NCBI GenBank assembly: GCA_031282465.1
Contig: JAITDR010000108.1
Coordinates: forward strand, 1 to 5,745
Length of the DNA stretch: 5,745 bases
DNA from: Desulfovibrio sp.
GTDB taxonomy: Bacteria; Desulfobacterota; Desulfovibrionia; Desulfovibrionales; Desulfovibrionaceae
Reading direction: 5' to 3'
The notes below the pieces were generated by a model. That model was not told the origin of the DNA, ran no database searches, and saw only the letters and a list, made by a program, of their open reading frames with translations. This document shows positions 1 to 5,745 of the stretch, piece by piece (the first letter of the stretch is position 1; every line of letters begins with the position of its first letter). A program made the translations under genes and the position numbers.

Positions 1-560
1 CGCCCTTTCTCACGCCGCTGCTCCTGCAACTCGGCCTCGGGTACACGCCCATGCAGGCCGGACTGGCCATGCTGCCGGTCGGCATAGGGGCCATAGCGGC
101 CAAGCGCTGGGTGCCGGGACTGCTGCACCGCTACGGCTTCCGGCGCATGTTGACCGTGAACACGCTGCTGGTGGGAATCAGTCTTGCGGCCTACGCCTGC
201 ATAACCCCCGACCTGCCCCGCCCGCTGATCATCCTGCTCTTTTTTGCCATGGGGGCGTCGAGTTCCATGCAGTTCACGGGCATGAACGCAGTGACTCTGA
301 TAGATCTGCCCGAGTCGCTGTCGGCGGGAGGCAACAGCCTGCTGTCGGCAATCATGCAGTTGACCATGGGCATGGGGGTGGCCCTGGCCGCGAAACTGCT
401 GGATATCTACAAGGATGCCGCGGGAGAAATAATGAGCGCCTTCCAGTATACCTACCTGACGCTCGGCGCGCTGACCGTCCTCTCCGCCGTCATGTTTTTC
501 CGGCTGAGGAAGGACGATGCCGGAGGGGCGGCGGCCCCTCCGGAACGTCAGCTTTCGTAA
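1..560 (+). CDS. MFS multidrug-efflux-type transporter, C-terminal part (5' end outside window)
   Basis: This is an inner-membrane secondary transporter of the major facilitator superfamily, probably the DHA2 (EmrB/QacA/MdtD-like) drug:H+ antiporter group. The frame is open from position 3 to the TAA at 558-560, giving 185 visible residues, so the true start is upstream of the window. A short loop with the family-like sequence [13 protein letters not shown] (residues 13-25) is followed by about five hydrophobic helices (roughly 18-36, 50-70, 75-95, 118-140 and 148-168), consistent with the last helices of a 12-14 helix protein. The segment [20 protein letters not shown] resembles the helix after the last cytoplasmic loop in MdtD-type proteins. 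A short charged cytoplasmic tail ends the protein. Substrate cannot be inferred. The gene converges on rpoD and overlaps its 3' end by 13 bp; its last codons carry a strong GC hairpin. The family call is firm; the MdtD-like subgroup is an inference. Confidence 0.9.
   Translation, partial: PFLTPLLLQLGLGYTPMQAGLAMLPVGIGAIAAKRWVPGLLHRYGFRRMLTVNTLLVGISLAAYACITPDLPRPLIILLFFAMGASSSMQFTGMNAVTLIDLPESLSAGGNSLLSAIMQLTMGMGVALAAKLLDIYKDAAGEIMSAFQYTYLTLGALTVLSAVMFFRLRKDDAGGAAAPPERQLS
520..543. terminator. GC-rich hairpin at the convergent ends of the transporter gene and rpoD (possible terminator)
   Basis: A perfect 10-bp inverted repeat (520-529 paired with 534-543) encloses a 4-nt loop. On the minus strand it begins 4 nt after the rpoD stop codon, where a terminator of the mutS2-dnaG-rpoD transcript would be expected. 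On the plus strand it lies inside the last codons of the transporter. Neither side is followed by a T-tract, so it is not a canonical Rho-independent terminator. It could instead be a 3' stabilising stem, a weak pause site, or simply GC-rich coding sequence for the Gly/Ala/Pro-rich tail. Confidence 0.35.
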
Positions 561-2320
561 TAGGAACGCAGTACCTGGCTGCGCACGGGATGGCGGAGCT
601 TGCGCAGGGCCTTGGCCTCAATCTGGCGGATGCGCTCGCGCGTAACGTTGAACAGTTTACCCACTTCTTCCAAGGTGTGGTCGCTCTTTTCCCCGATGCC
701 GAAGCGCTTGCGCAGCACCTGCTCCTCGCGCGGCGTCAGGTCGGCGAGCACCGCGGCTATCTGTTCCGAGAGCTTGGTGTTCACCACTTCTTCCGCAGGC
801 GCCACCGCTTTCTTGTCTTCGATGAAGTCGCCCAGACTGGAGTCTTCCTCATCGCCGATGGGCGTTTCCAAGGAAATAGGTTCCTTGGCGATTTTCAGCA
901 CTTTCTTGACCTTGTCCAAAGGAAATTCCATGCGTTCGGAAATTTCTTCGGGGGTGGGGTCGCGGCCCAGTTCCTGCACCAGGTAGCGTGAGGTGCGGAT
1001 AAGCTTGTTGATGGTTTCGATCATGTGTACGGGTATGCGGATGGTCCGCGCCTGATCTGCTATGGCGCGGGTGATGGCCTGACGTATCCACCACGTCGCG
1101 TAGGTGGAGAACTTGTAACCGCGCTGATATTCGAACTTGTCGACAGCCTTCATCAATCCGATGTTGCCTTCCTGAATAAGGTCCAGAAATTGCAGGCCGC
1201 GGTTGGTATATTTTTTGGCAATGGAAACCACAAGACGCAGATTGGAACGTATCAGCTCCTGCTTGGCGCGCATGGCGGCCGCATTGCCGCGTTTGACCCG
1301 CCAGAGCACTTCCTCCAGGTCGGTTACGTTGTGGCAACATTTTTCCTGCAGGCGCGCGAGGATTTCCATCTTGCCGAGAATCATTTCCTTGAAGGAGAAC
1401 AACTCGTCCACGGAGAGGTCGAGGGCGTCGGCCGCCTTTTGCGGCGTTATTTCTCTTTTGTCCATGGCGTCGAAAATCTCGAGTATTTCCGCCTGACTCT
1501 TGCCGGTCACCAGGATGTATGCGGTCAGGTCGCGCTGGCAGTTGTGCATCTGGCGCACATAGTCCTCAACGGTTTCAATAATGCGGTCGATGAGGGTTTT
1601 TTCCAGCTTGATGTCGCGCAGGCGATCGACGATTTTGCCCTTGAAGCTGACGATGTCTTTCTGCAGGGCAGTCACCCGGCGCTCCAGAGTGCAGCATTCG
1701 TCGAGGCGCGTATAGATTTTTCGTTTTTTGCTGAAGGTCTGGCGGATTTCGTCGAGAAGCATGATGACCCGCTGGCGCTGATTCATCTCATCTTCGCTCT
1801 GGTCGTCTTCTTCTATGGTTTTGACGACGTCCTTCAGCTTGATGCGGTTATGCTTGAGATCTTCGCCGACGTTGATCAATTCTTCAACAGCCACCGGCAC
1901 TTCCACCAAAGCGTAAAGCACATCCTGCTCGCCGTTTTCGATTTTTTTGGCGATCTGCACTTCCCCGTCCCTGTCCAGCAGGGGCACGGCCCCCATTTCG
2001 CGCAGGTACATGCGGACGGGGTCCGTGCTGCGCGACGAGTAATCGGCGCTTTCTTCGTCTTCCACAAGGTCCAGGACCACGTCGCCTGCGCCTTCCTCAT
2101 CCTGGTCACCGGCCGGCACGGCGATTTTCTTTCCTTCCTTCTCGGAATCGACGATGGCGATTTCAAGTTGGTCGAAAATGCCGATAAGTTCTTCAACGTG
2201 TTCGGGGGAGGACCTTTCCGACGGCAGGGCCTTGTTCACCTCGTCAAATGTGAGGAACCCGGCCTGCTTGCCTTTGGCTATGAGAACCTTGATTTGCTGA
2301 ATATCTTTAATGTTGCCCAT
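548..2320 (-). CDS. rpoD: RNA polymerase primary sigma factor RpoD (sigma-70)
   Basis: This is the housekeeping sigma factor, which binds core RNA polymerase and recognises -10/-35 promoters. From the ATG at 2320 the product is 590 aa, close to the usual proteobacterial RpoD length. Domains in order: region 1.1 (about 1-65), an acidic linker, region 1.2 (about 100-133, [11 protein letters not shown]), a non-conserved region (about 134-345), region 2 (about 352-425, with the RpoD box [15 protein letters not shown] and the -10 reading segment [18 protein letters not shown]), region 3 (about 426-510, with the 3.2 finger around [13 protein letters not shown]), and region 4 (about 518-585, helix-turn-helix [20 protein letters not shown] for the -35). 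The frame extends 13 codons upstream to 2359, but the start at 2320 is preferred: it has a GGGAG ribosome site 5 nt upstream and begins at the normal [11 protein letters not shown] region 1.1 sequence. It overlaps the dnaG 3' end by 14 bp, implying co-transcription and translational coupling. Unusual are two adjacent Cys-Cys pairs (209-210, 328-329) in the non-conserved region. Confidence 0.98.
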   Translation of the reverse strand: MGNIKDIQQIKVLIAKGKQAGFLTFDEVNKALPSERSSPEHVEELIGIFDQLEIAIVDSEKEGKKIAVPAGDQDEEGAGDVVLDLVEDEESADYSSRSTDPVRMYLREMGAVPLLDRDGEVQIAKKIENGEQDVLYALVEVPVAVEELINVGEDLKHNRIKLKDVVKTIEEDDQSEDEMNQRQRVIMLLDEIRQTFSKKRKIYTRLDECCTLERRVTALQKDIVSFKGKIVDRLRDIKLEKTLIDRIIETVEDYVRQMHNCQRDLTAYILVTGKSQAEILEIFDAMDKREITPQKAADALDLSVDELFSFKEMILGKMEILARLQEKCCHNVTDLEEVLWRVKRGNAAAMRAKQELIRSNLRLVVSIAKKYTNRGLQFLDLIQEGNIGLMKAVDKFEYQRGYKFSTYATWWIRQAITRAIADQARTIRIPVHMIETINKLIRTSRYLVQELGRDPTPEEISERMEFPLDKVKKVLKIAKEPISLETPIGDEEDSSLGDFIEDKKAVAPAEEVVNTKLSEQIAAVLADLTPREEQVLRKRFGIGEKSDHTLEEVGKLFNVTRERIRQIEAKALRKLRHPVRSQVLRSYYES

Positions 2321-4052
2321 CGGCACTCCCGAGCGTTCTTTTGCGCAGCAGGGATTCATTCAGGGCTGTGAGCAGCTCGGGGTCGTAGGTATTTTTGTCC
2401 TTTTGCCCGAGCATGGCCTGACGGCAGGCCCTGTCCTGTTTTTCCGCGCAGTATGCGGCGGCCGTCCTGCAGAGGTCCGCCAGTTCACGTTCCTGATTAT
2501 CTCTGAGCGGTTCTTCAAGAACCCGTTGCAGCCACCAGAATTCGCGTTCCTTATCGTCAAGTTTGCTCAAAACTTCATCCGGGTCATAGGCCGGGGCGCA
2601 GGAAGCCGTCTTTTCCCAGACGGACAAGGCCCAATCCTGTGTGAGGAGCAGCATGACCCCGGCGTCGCGCAGGGCGGGTATATGCTGAGGGCAGCGCACG
2701 ACAAAGCTCATGATGCGCCGGTCAAGGGTGTCCCTGCTCACACCGCCGGGTTCTCGGCCGCCGGCTGCCCCGGCGGAGGAAGGTTTTTTGGAACGCGTCG
2801 GTAAACTTCTTCTAAGTTCCCTTTCATCCAAGTCAAGACCCCGGCACAGGCGGGATGCGAAACGGGACACAAGTTCGGGCTGTTCCACATCCTGAAGGAA
2901 GCTTTTCACCCAGTCCAGGGCTTCGCGCGGCGCGGCCGCGGACAAGGAACGGATGCAGAAATCCAGACCCTCCGGGGCGTAGCTGCGCAGTTCTTCAAAG
3001 GCAGCGATTCCCTGCGCGTGCAGCAGGCTGTCTATATCTTCCCCGTCCGGCAGGCATACCACGCGGCAGTTCAGGCCCCGGCCGAGGACCACGGTACACG
3101 CGCGCAACGCGGCCTTGCGGCCTGCGGCGTCGCCGTCGAAGAGCAGCTCGATGTCGGAACAGAAGTTGCCGAGCCGCCGCGTTTGTTCGCCGGTCAGGGC
3201 CGTGCCGAGCACGGCGCAGGCGTTGTCGTAACCGAACTGGTGCAGGGTCAGCGTATCCATGTAGCCTTCGGTGAGAATCGCCGTTTTTTTCGCCGCTATG
3301 GCCCGGCGGGCCTGGTACAGGCCGAACAGGTTCTCCCCTTTTTTGTACAGCGGGGAATCGGGACTGTTGATGTATTTGGCCGCGTCTTCATCGCCGATGA
3401 TGCGGCCGCCGAAGGCTATGACCCGGCCTGCGGTGTTGCGGACGGGAAAGATGAGCCTGGCCCGGAACACGTCGTACACGCTTCCGCGTTCACCTGTTTT
3501 GAGCAAGCCGGCTTCCGCGCCCTGTTTCATGTTGAAGCCCGCGCGGCGCAGGGCGTCGGCCAAGCCGTTCCAGCCGGGCAGACTCCAGCCCAACTCGAAT
3601 TTCTCGCCGACGGCCTGCGTCGTGCCGCGCCGCTCCAGGTAGGCGCGGCAGTCCGCGCCCGTTTCGGAGAGCAGGTTGCGGCGGAAGTGCTCCTTGGCGA
3701 AGTCGTGCATGCGCAGGGCGTTTTTGCGCAAATCCCCCCGCTCCGCAGCCGGCGCGGACGACGCCTCCAAAACGACGCCGGCTTCTTCGGCAAGCTGCGC
3801 CAAGCTTTCCCGAAAGTCCGACCCGGTGATGCGGCTGTGAAAATCAAAAATGTCCCCCGCCGCCTGACAGCCGAAGCAATAGAAGAATCCCTCCTCTTCG
3901 TTGACGGAAAAGGATGGTTTGCTTTCCTGGTGAAACGGGCAGGGGCCGATCCAGCGGTTGCCGGCCCGGCGCAGGTCCACCCAGCGCCGTACCAGATCGA
4001 CGATGCCGATGCGGGCTTTGATTTCACGCACGGCCGAGCCGAACTTTTTCAT
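2307..4052 (-). CDS. dnaG: DNA primase DnaG
   Basis: DnaG synthesises the RNA primers for leading- and lagging-strand replication and works with the replicative helicase DnaB at the fork. The product is 581 aa, in the normal range (about 580-600). The N-terminal CHC2 zinc-binding domain (about 1-100) has C38, H41, C59 and C62 (CPFH...CFGC). The RNA-polymerase core (about 110-345) has the conserved basic motif [20 protein letters not shown] (226-245). It also has a TOPRIM fold with E262 in EGYMD, D306 and D308 in FDGDAAG, and D339/D341 in GEDIDSLL. These match the metal-binding acidic residues of the family, although the last motif has Ile where Pro is usual. A low-complexity Ser/Gly/Arg linker (about 418-440) leads to a divergent helical C-terminal domain (about 441-581), which should bind DnaB. 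The ATG at 4052 is chosen because it has GGAGG 8 nt upstream and gives the normal N-terminus; an extension to a GTG at 4115 would read through a repeat-like element. It overlaps rpoD by 14 bp and lies 190 nt downstream of mutS2. Confidence 0.98.
   Translation of the reverse strand: MKKFGSAVREIKARIGIVDLVRRWVDLRRAGNRWIGPCPFHQESKPSFSVNEEEGFFYCFGCQAAGDIFDFHSRITGSDFRESLAQLAEEAGVVLEASSAPAAERGDLRKNALRMHDFAKEHFRRNLLSETGADCRAYLERRGTTQAVGEKFELGWSLPGWNGLADALRRAGFNMKQGAEAGLLKTGERGSVYDVFRARLIFPVRNTAGRVIAFGGRIIGDEDAAKYINSPDSPLYKKGENLFGLYQARRAIAAKKTAILTEGYMDTLTLHQFGYDNACAVLGTALTGEQTRRLGNFCSDIELLFDGDAAGRKAALRACTVVLGRGLNCRVVCLPDGEDIDSLLHAQGIAAFEELRSYAPEGLDFCIRSLSAAAPREALDWVKSFLQDVEQPELVSRFASRLCRGLDLDERELRRSLPTRSKKPSSAGAAGGREPGGVSRDTLDRRIMSFVVRCPQHIPALRDAGVMLLLTQDWALSVWEKTASCAPAYDPDEVLSKLDDKEREFWWLQRVLEEPLRDNQERELADLCRTAAAYCAEKQDRACRQAMLGQKDKNTYDPELLTALNESLLRKRTLGSADGQH
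2326..2330 (-). promoter_or_regulatory. Ribosome binding site of rpoD (GGGAG)
   Basis: GGGAG on the minus strand lies 5 nt upstream of the ATG at 2318-2320 and inside the last dnaG codons. It decides the rpoD start in favour of 2320 over the upstream in-frame ATG at 2359, which has no comparable site. Because it is embedded in dnaG coding sequence, ribosomes finishing dnaG pass over it, as expected for translational coupling. Confidence 0.75.
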
Positions 4053-4243
4053 TTCATGCGCCTCCGGCGGCCGGGGCTCTGCCCTGGACCCGGCAGGGGC
4101 ATGATTCCCCTGCACCCCCGATTAGAGCGGTTCAACTTGGGGAAATAATCGACTTTGCGCCGGCTCAGGTCGACTTCGGCCGCCGGAGGCATATAAAACC
4201 AACGTTGATATGCTCCGACCTGCTTTTTCCAAACGAACAACAT
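4049..4243 (-). CDS. Possible 64-aa hypothetical protein between mutS2 and dnaG
   Basis: An open frame of 64 codons fills the spacer almost exactly. Its ATG (4241-4243) shares a base with the mutS2 TGA (TGATG), and its own TGA (4049-4051) overlaps the dnaG ATG in an ATGA arrangement. A GGAG motif (4249-4252) sits 5 nt upstream of the start. The predicted peptide begins MLFVWKKQVGAYQRWFYMPP, is basic, ends RRRRMK and matches no family I recognise. The second half is encoded by the GC-rich repeat-like element, which argues against a conserved protein. A short translated leader that couples mutS2 to dnaG is possible, as is a chance frame in GC-rich sequence. The GTG immediately upstream (4244-4246) is an alternative start. 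Confidence 0.3.
   Translation of the reverse strand: MLFVWKKQVGAYQRWFYMPPAAEVDLSRRKVDYFPKLNRSNRGCRGIMPLPGPGQSPGRRRRMK
4059..4120 (+). repeat. GC-rich intergenic element, possibly a dispersed repeat copy
   Basis: About 62 nt of GC-rich, hairpin-dense sequence sits directly upstream of dnaG. In plus orientation it starts with GCCTCCGGCGGCCGGGGC and ends in a C-run after a 7-bp stem (4093-4099/4107-4113). From memory it resembles a class of intergenic repeats common in Desulfovibrio genomes; this recollection is unverified. Only one full copy is in this window, plus the 14-nt inverted partial copy at 4177-4190, so its repeat status cannot be shown here. On the minus strand it supplies the dnaG ribosome binding site. 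Confidence 0.4.
4060..4190 (-). promoter_or_regulatory. Candidate leader stem sequestering the dnaG Shine-Dalgarno
   Basis: The 14 nt at 4060-4073 are the exact reverse complement of 4177-4190. In the minus-strand mRNA the upstream arm (GCCTCCGGCGGCCG) can pair with the downstream arm (CGGCCGCCGGAGGC), burying the dnaG GGAGG site; the intervening loop is 103 nt. Competing shorter stems exist: 4093-4099 with 4107-4113 (7 bp, 7-nt loop), GGGC/GCCC at 4081-4084 with 4074-4077, and CCGG/CCGG at 4064-4067 with 4071-4074. The pairing is seen directly in the sequence; a regulatory role is an inference. It may instead be two inverted copies of a repeat motif with no function. Confidence 0.4.
4061..4065 (-). 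promoter_or_regulatory. Ribosome binding site of dnaG (GGAGG)
   Basis: A near-perfect Shine-Dalgarno, GGAGG, lies 8 nt upstream of the dnaG ATG (4050-4052). It supports the 4052 start. It is wholly contained in the downstream arm (4060-4073) of a perfect 14-nt inverted repeat, so its accessibility may depend on RNA folding or on upstream translation. Confidence 0.8.
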
Positions 4244-5745
4244 CACAGCTCCACGATGGTCATGCCGTCGCCGCCGCGATCTTCGGGGGCGAGGCGGAAC
4301 GAGCGCACGGCCGGAAAGTTGCGGAGAAAGGCATGTACTTCACGGCGCAGCACGCCTGTGCCGCGCCCGTGGATGATTTCCACCTCTCCGCGCCCGTCGG
4401 CCACAGCGCGGTCGAGAAAGCGGGTCAGCCCGCCCGTGACCGTATCGGCATACTCTCCCCTGATGTCCAGGCTCACGGGAGCATAGGGCACGGAAGAGAA
4501 GGCGGCCGCGCTCTGCGCGGAGCGCCCGAAGGCGTTCGGGGGGACGCGCGTCCCGCCGGCAGTGCCCGGAGAGGGCTGCTTCCCGCCGCCGGCCGCGCTC
4601 CGCGCGGACGGCGCATGCTCCTCCGCAAGCTCGATATCCGCTGCCTCGGCCCACAGGGACACGCCGTCGAAATCCAGGCGCAGGCGTTTTTTGCGTTCGT
4701 CTATCTCCAGCACCGTGCCGAGGCGTTTCCAGGGCACATGGCGGACTTTGGCGCGCGGTTCAAGGGCGGCGAGATCCACCGGCGCGCGCGCTGCACGTTG
4801 CGCGCTTCCGTTGCCGACGGCCTTGCGCAGCCGCGCGAGTTCCTTAAGGGTCTGCCTGTGCCCGGCGCGTCCGGCTTTCCAGTCGTCCAGCACTTTACGG
4901 GATTCGGCGCGCAGGTAATCGAAAAGACGGGCGCGTTCGGCAGCCGCCTCCTCCCGCGCTTTGCGCTTTATTTCCGCCAGTTCGGCCCGTTCCCGGCCCA
5001 AGGCTGCCGCTTCCTCGGCCTTTGTCGCGGCCAGGGCGTTCAGGCGTTCAATCAGGGCCGCGGTGTCGTCACCGCCGGGCAATATGTACTGTTCCGCCCG
5101 GCGCAACACGGCTTCCGGCAGACCGTGTTCGCGGGCCACGTCCAAGGCGCGGCTCGCGCCCACCTGGTCATAGACGAGGCGAAACAGAGGTTTTTTACTT
5201 TTCGGGTCGAAGAGCATGGAAGCCGCGCGCGCGCCGGGTGCCGTCAGGGCATAGGCCTTGAGTTCCGGAAAATGTGTGGCCGCCATCACCTTGGCGCCGC
5301 TTTCCGTCAATGCGTCCACAAGGGCCTGGGCCAGTGCCGCTCCTTGGGAAGGGTCGGTCCCCGCGCCGAATTCGTCCAGCAGGATCAGGTCCGCGTCGGA
5401 CAGCTCCGGCCAGATGCGCGCCAGACGTTCAATCTGGGCCGTGAACGTGGAAACATGTTCTTCCAGACTCTGCGCGTCACCTATAAAGGCCCGGACGCTG
5501 CGCCACGGCGGCATCACGCTGCCCGCCGCAACGGGGACCGGCAGGGAACAGAGACTCATCAGGGCGATCAGTCCCGCGCTTTTCAAACAGACGGTCTTGC
5601 CCCCGGCATTGCCGCCGCTGATGATCAGGGCGCTGCGTTCGGGCGGCAGTTCTATGTCGGACGGCACAACAACGGCCGGCGCGACGAAAGACATACGCGC
5701 GGTTTCACGGTTGTGTTCGGCGGACGCCTCCGGCGCACGCCCCGC
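4243..5745 (-). CDS. mutS2: Endonuclease MutS2, C-terminal two-thirds (5' end outside window)
   Basis: MutS2 is a MutS-family ATPase with a C-terminal nuclease domain. Family members have been linked to suppression of homologous recombination and, in Bacillus, to rescue of collided ribosomes. The frame is open to the window edge, so about 280 N-terminal residues (the usual total is near 780) are missing; 500 are visible. In fragment numbering: Walker A GGNAGGKT at 44-51, MutS-type signature STFTAQIERL at 99-108, Walker B LILLDEFGAGTDP at 120-132, the switch His in ATHFPELKAYA at 158, a charged Ala/Glu/Arg-rich coiled coil at about 227-312, a KOW-like beta domain at about 330-375, a low-complexity linker at about 376-423, and a complete Smr domain at about 424-500 with LDIRG and IHGRGTGVLR, ending GGDGMTIVEL. 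The Smr domain distinguishes it from the mismatch-repair protein MutS1. The linker is unusually rich in hairpins. It is the first visible gene of the mutS2-dnaG-rpoD cluster. Confidence 0.96.
   Translation of the reverse strand, partial: AGRAPEASAEHNRETARMSFVAPAVVVPSDIELPPERSALIISGGNAGGKTVCLKSAGLIALMSLCSLPVPVAAGSVMPPWRSVRAFIGDAQSLEEHVSTFTAQIERLARIWPELSDADLILLDEFGAGTDPSQGAALAQALVDALTESGAKVMAATHFPELKAYALTAPGARAASMLFDPKSKKPLFRLVYDQVGASRALDVAREHGLPEAVLRRAEQYILPGGDDTAALIERLNALAATKAEEAAALGRERAELAEIKRKAREEAAAERARLFDYLRAESRKVLDDWKAGRAGHRQTLKELARLRKAVGNGSAQRAARAPVDLAALEPRAKVRHVPWKRLGTVLEIDERKKRLRLDFDGVSLWAEAADIELAEEHAPSARSAAGGGKQPSPGTAGGTRVPPNAFGRSAQSAAAFSSVPYAPVSLDIRGEYADTVTGGLTRFLDRAVADGRGEVEIIHGRGTGVLRREVHAFLRNFPAVRSFRLAPEDRGGDGMTIVEL
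4504..4608. repeat. Hairpin cluster and in-frame direct repeat within the MutS2 linker
   Basis: An 18-nt sequence beginning GGCCGCGCTC occurs at 4504-4521 and again at 4591-4608 with one mismatch. The offset is 87 nt, so both copies are read in the same frame (SARSAA and SAQSAA). Between and within them are consecutive inverted repeats: 4508-4513 with 4520-4525 (6 bp), 4525-4530 with 4535-4540 (6 bp, 4-nt loop), and a perfect 14-nt palindrome GGGACGCGCGTCCC at 4541-4554. All lie in the low-complexity linker before the Smr domain. This may be an in-frame inserted palindromic element or local duplication in a tolerant linker. Confidence 0.55.

Noticed and set aside
2321..2359. In-frame N-terminal extension of rpoD to an ATG at 2359
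   Set aside because: It adds [13 protein letters not shown], which is not part of sigma region 1.1 and lies inside dnaG coding sequence with no good ribosome site. The ATG at 2320 has GGGAG at proper spacing.
1025..2371. Open frame of 448 codons on the plus strand antisense to rpoD
   Set aside because: It mirrors rpoD exactly, has no recognisable domain and a Phe/His/Val-rich composition typical of the complement of a GC-rich gene. rpoD itself is unambiguous.
4093..4113. Hairpin with 7-bp stem in the mutS2-dnaG spacer as an intrinsic terminator of mutS2
   Set aside because: The stem is followed by GC-rich sequence on both strands with no T-tract, and it lies upstream of an apparently co-directional essential operon.
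4053..4115. In-frame N-terminal extension of dnaG to a GTG at 4115
   Set aside because: The added 21 residues come from the GC-rich repeat-like element and are not part of the primase zinc domain. The ATG at 4052 has a strong GGAGG.
3018..4148. Open frame of 376 codons on the plus strand antisense to dnaG
   Set aside because: It is a shadow of the dnaG reading frame in GC-rich DNA with no family resemblance, and it runs through the intergenic repeat-like element.
4188..4243. Possible sigma-70 promoter for dnaG (TATATG at about 4190-4195, minus strand)
   Set aside because: The -10-like hexamer matches only 4 of 6 and no acceptable -35 lies 16-18 nt upstream. A TCTAAT at about 4121-4126 also lacks a -35. 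Neither can be supported from sequence.
1..5745. A novel defence, mobile or CRISPR-type system
   Set aside because: All long genes are recognisable housekeeping or transporter genes. No spaced repeat array, integrase, transposase, att site or unknown large protein is visible.

Overview
The window looks like a housekeeping locus from a GC-rich, probably anaerobic deltaproteobacterium, most likely Desulfovibrio or a close relative. That placement is an inference from the style of the protein sequences, the 590-residue RpoD with a proteobacterial-type non-conserved region, and a GC-rich intergenic element that resembles, from memory, dispersed repeats in Desulfovibrio genomes. No database search was possible.

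Layout. Positions 1-560 (+) hold the C-terminal part of an MFS drug-efflux-type transporter whose start lies outside the window. It converges on, and overlaps by 13 bp, a tightly packed minus-strand cluster that reads from the right edge leftwards. The first gene is mutS2 (4243-5745, N-terminus outside the window), which encodes the ATPase, coiled coil, KOW-like domain and Smr nuclease domain. A 190-nt spacer (4053-4242) follows. It carries a possible 64-codon ORF, a GC-rich repeat-like element and a long inverted repeat. Next is dnaG (2307-4052, primase), and then rpoD (548-2320, primary sigma factor), which starts inside the last 14 bp of dnaG. No intrinsic terminator with a T-tract is visible anywhere. 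The best candidate is a T-less 10-bp hairpin just after the rpoD stop.

How the genes work together. dnaG-rpoD is the core of the classic macromolecular-synthesis operon, coupling replication priming to transcription initiation. Here it sits directly behind mutS2, with no rpsU in the interval. The translation starts of dnaG and rpoD look coupled to upstream translation. rpoD overlaps the dnaG end. The dnaG Shine-Dalgarno lies inside one arm of a perfect 14-nt inverted repeat, and the possible small ORF between mutS2 and dnaG overlaps the mutS2 stop at one end and the dnaG start at the other. That arrangement, a potentially sequestered dnaG ribosome site traversed by a short ORF, is the most interesting thing in an otherwise ordinary region. 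I see no CRISPR array, tRNA, rRNA, insertion sequence or novel defence system.
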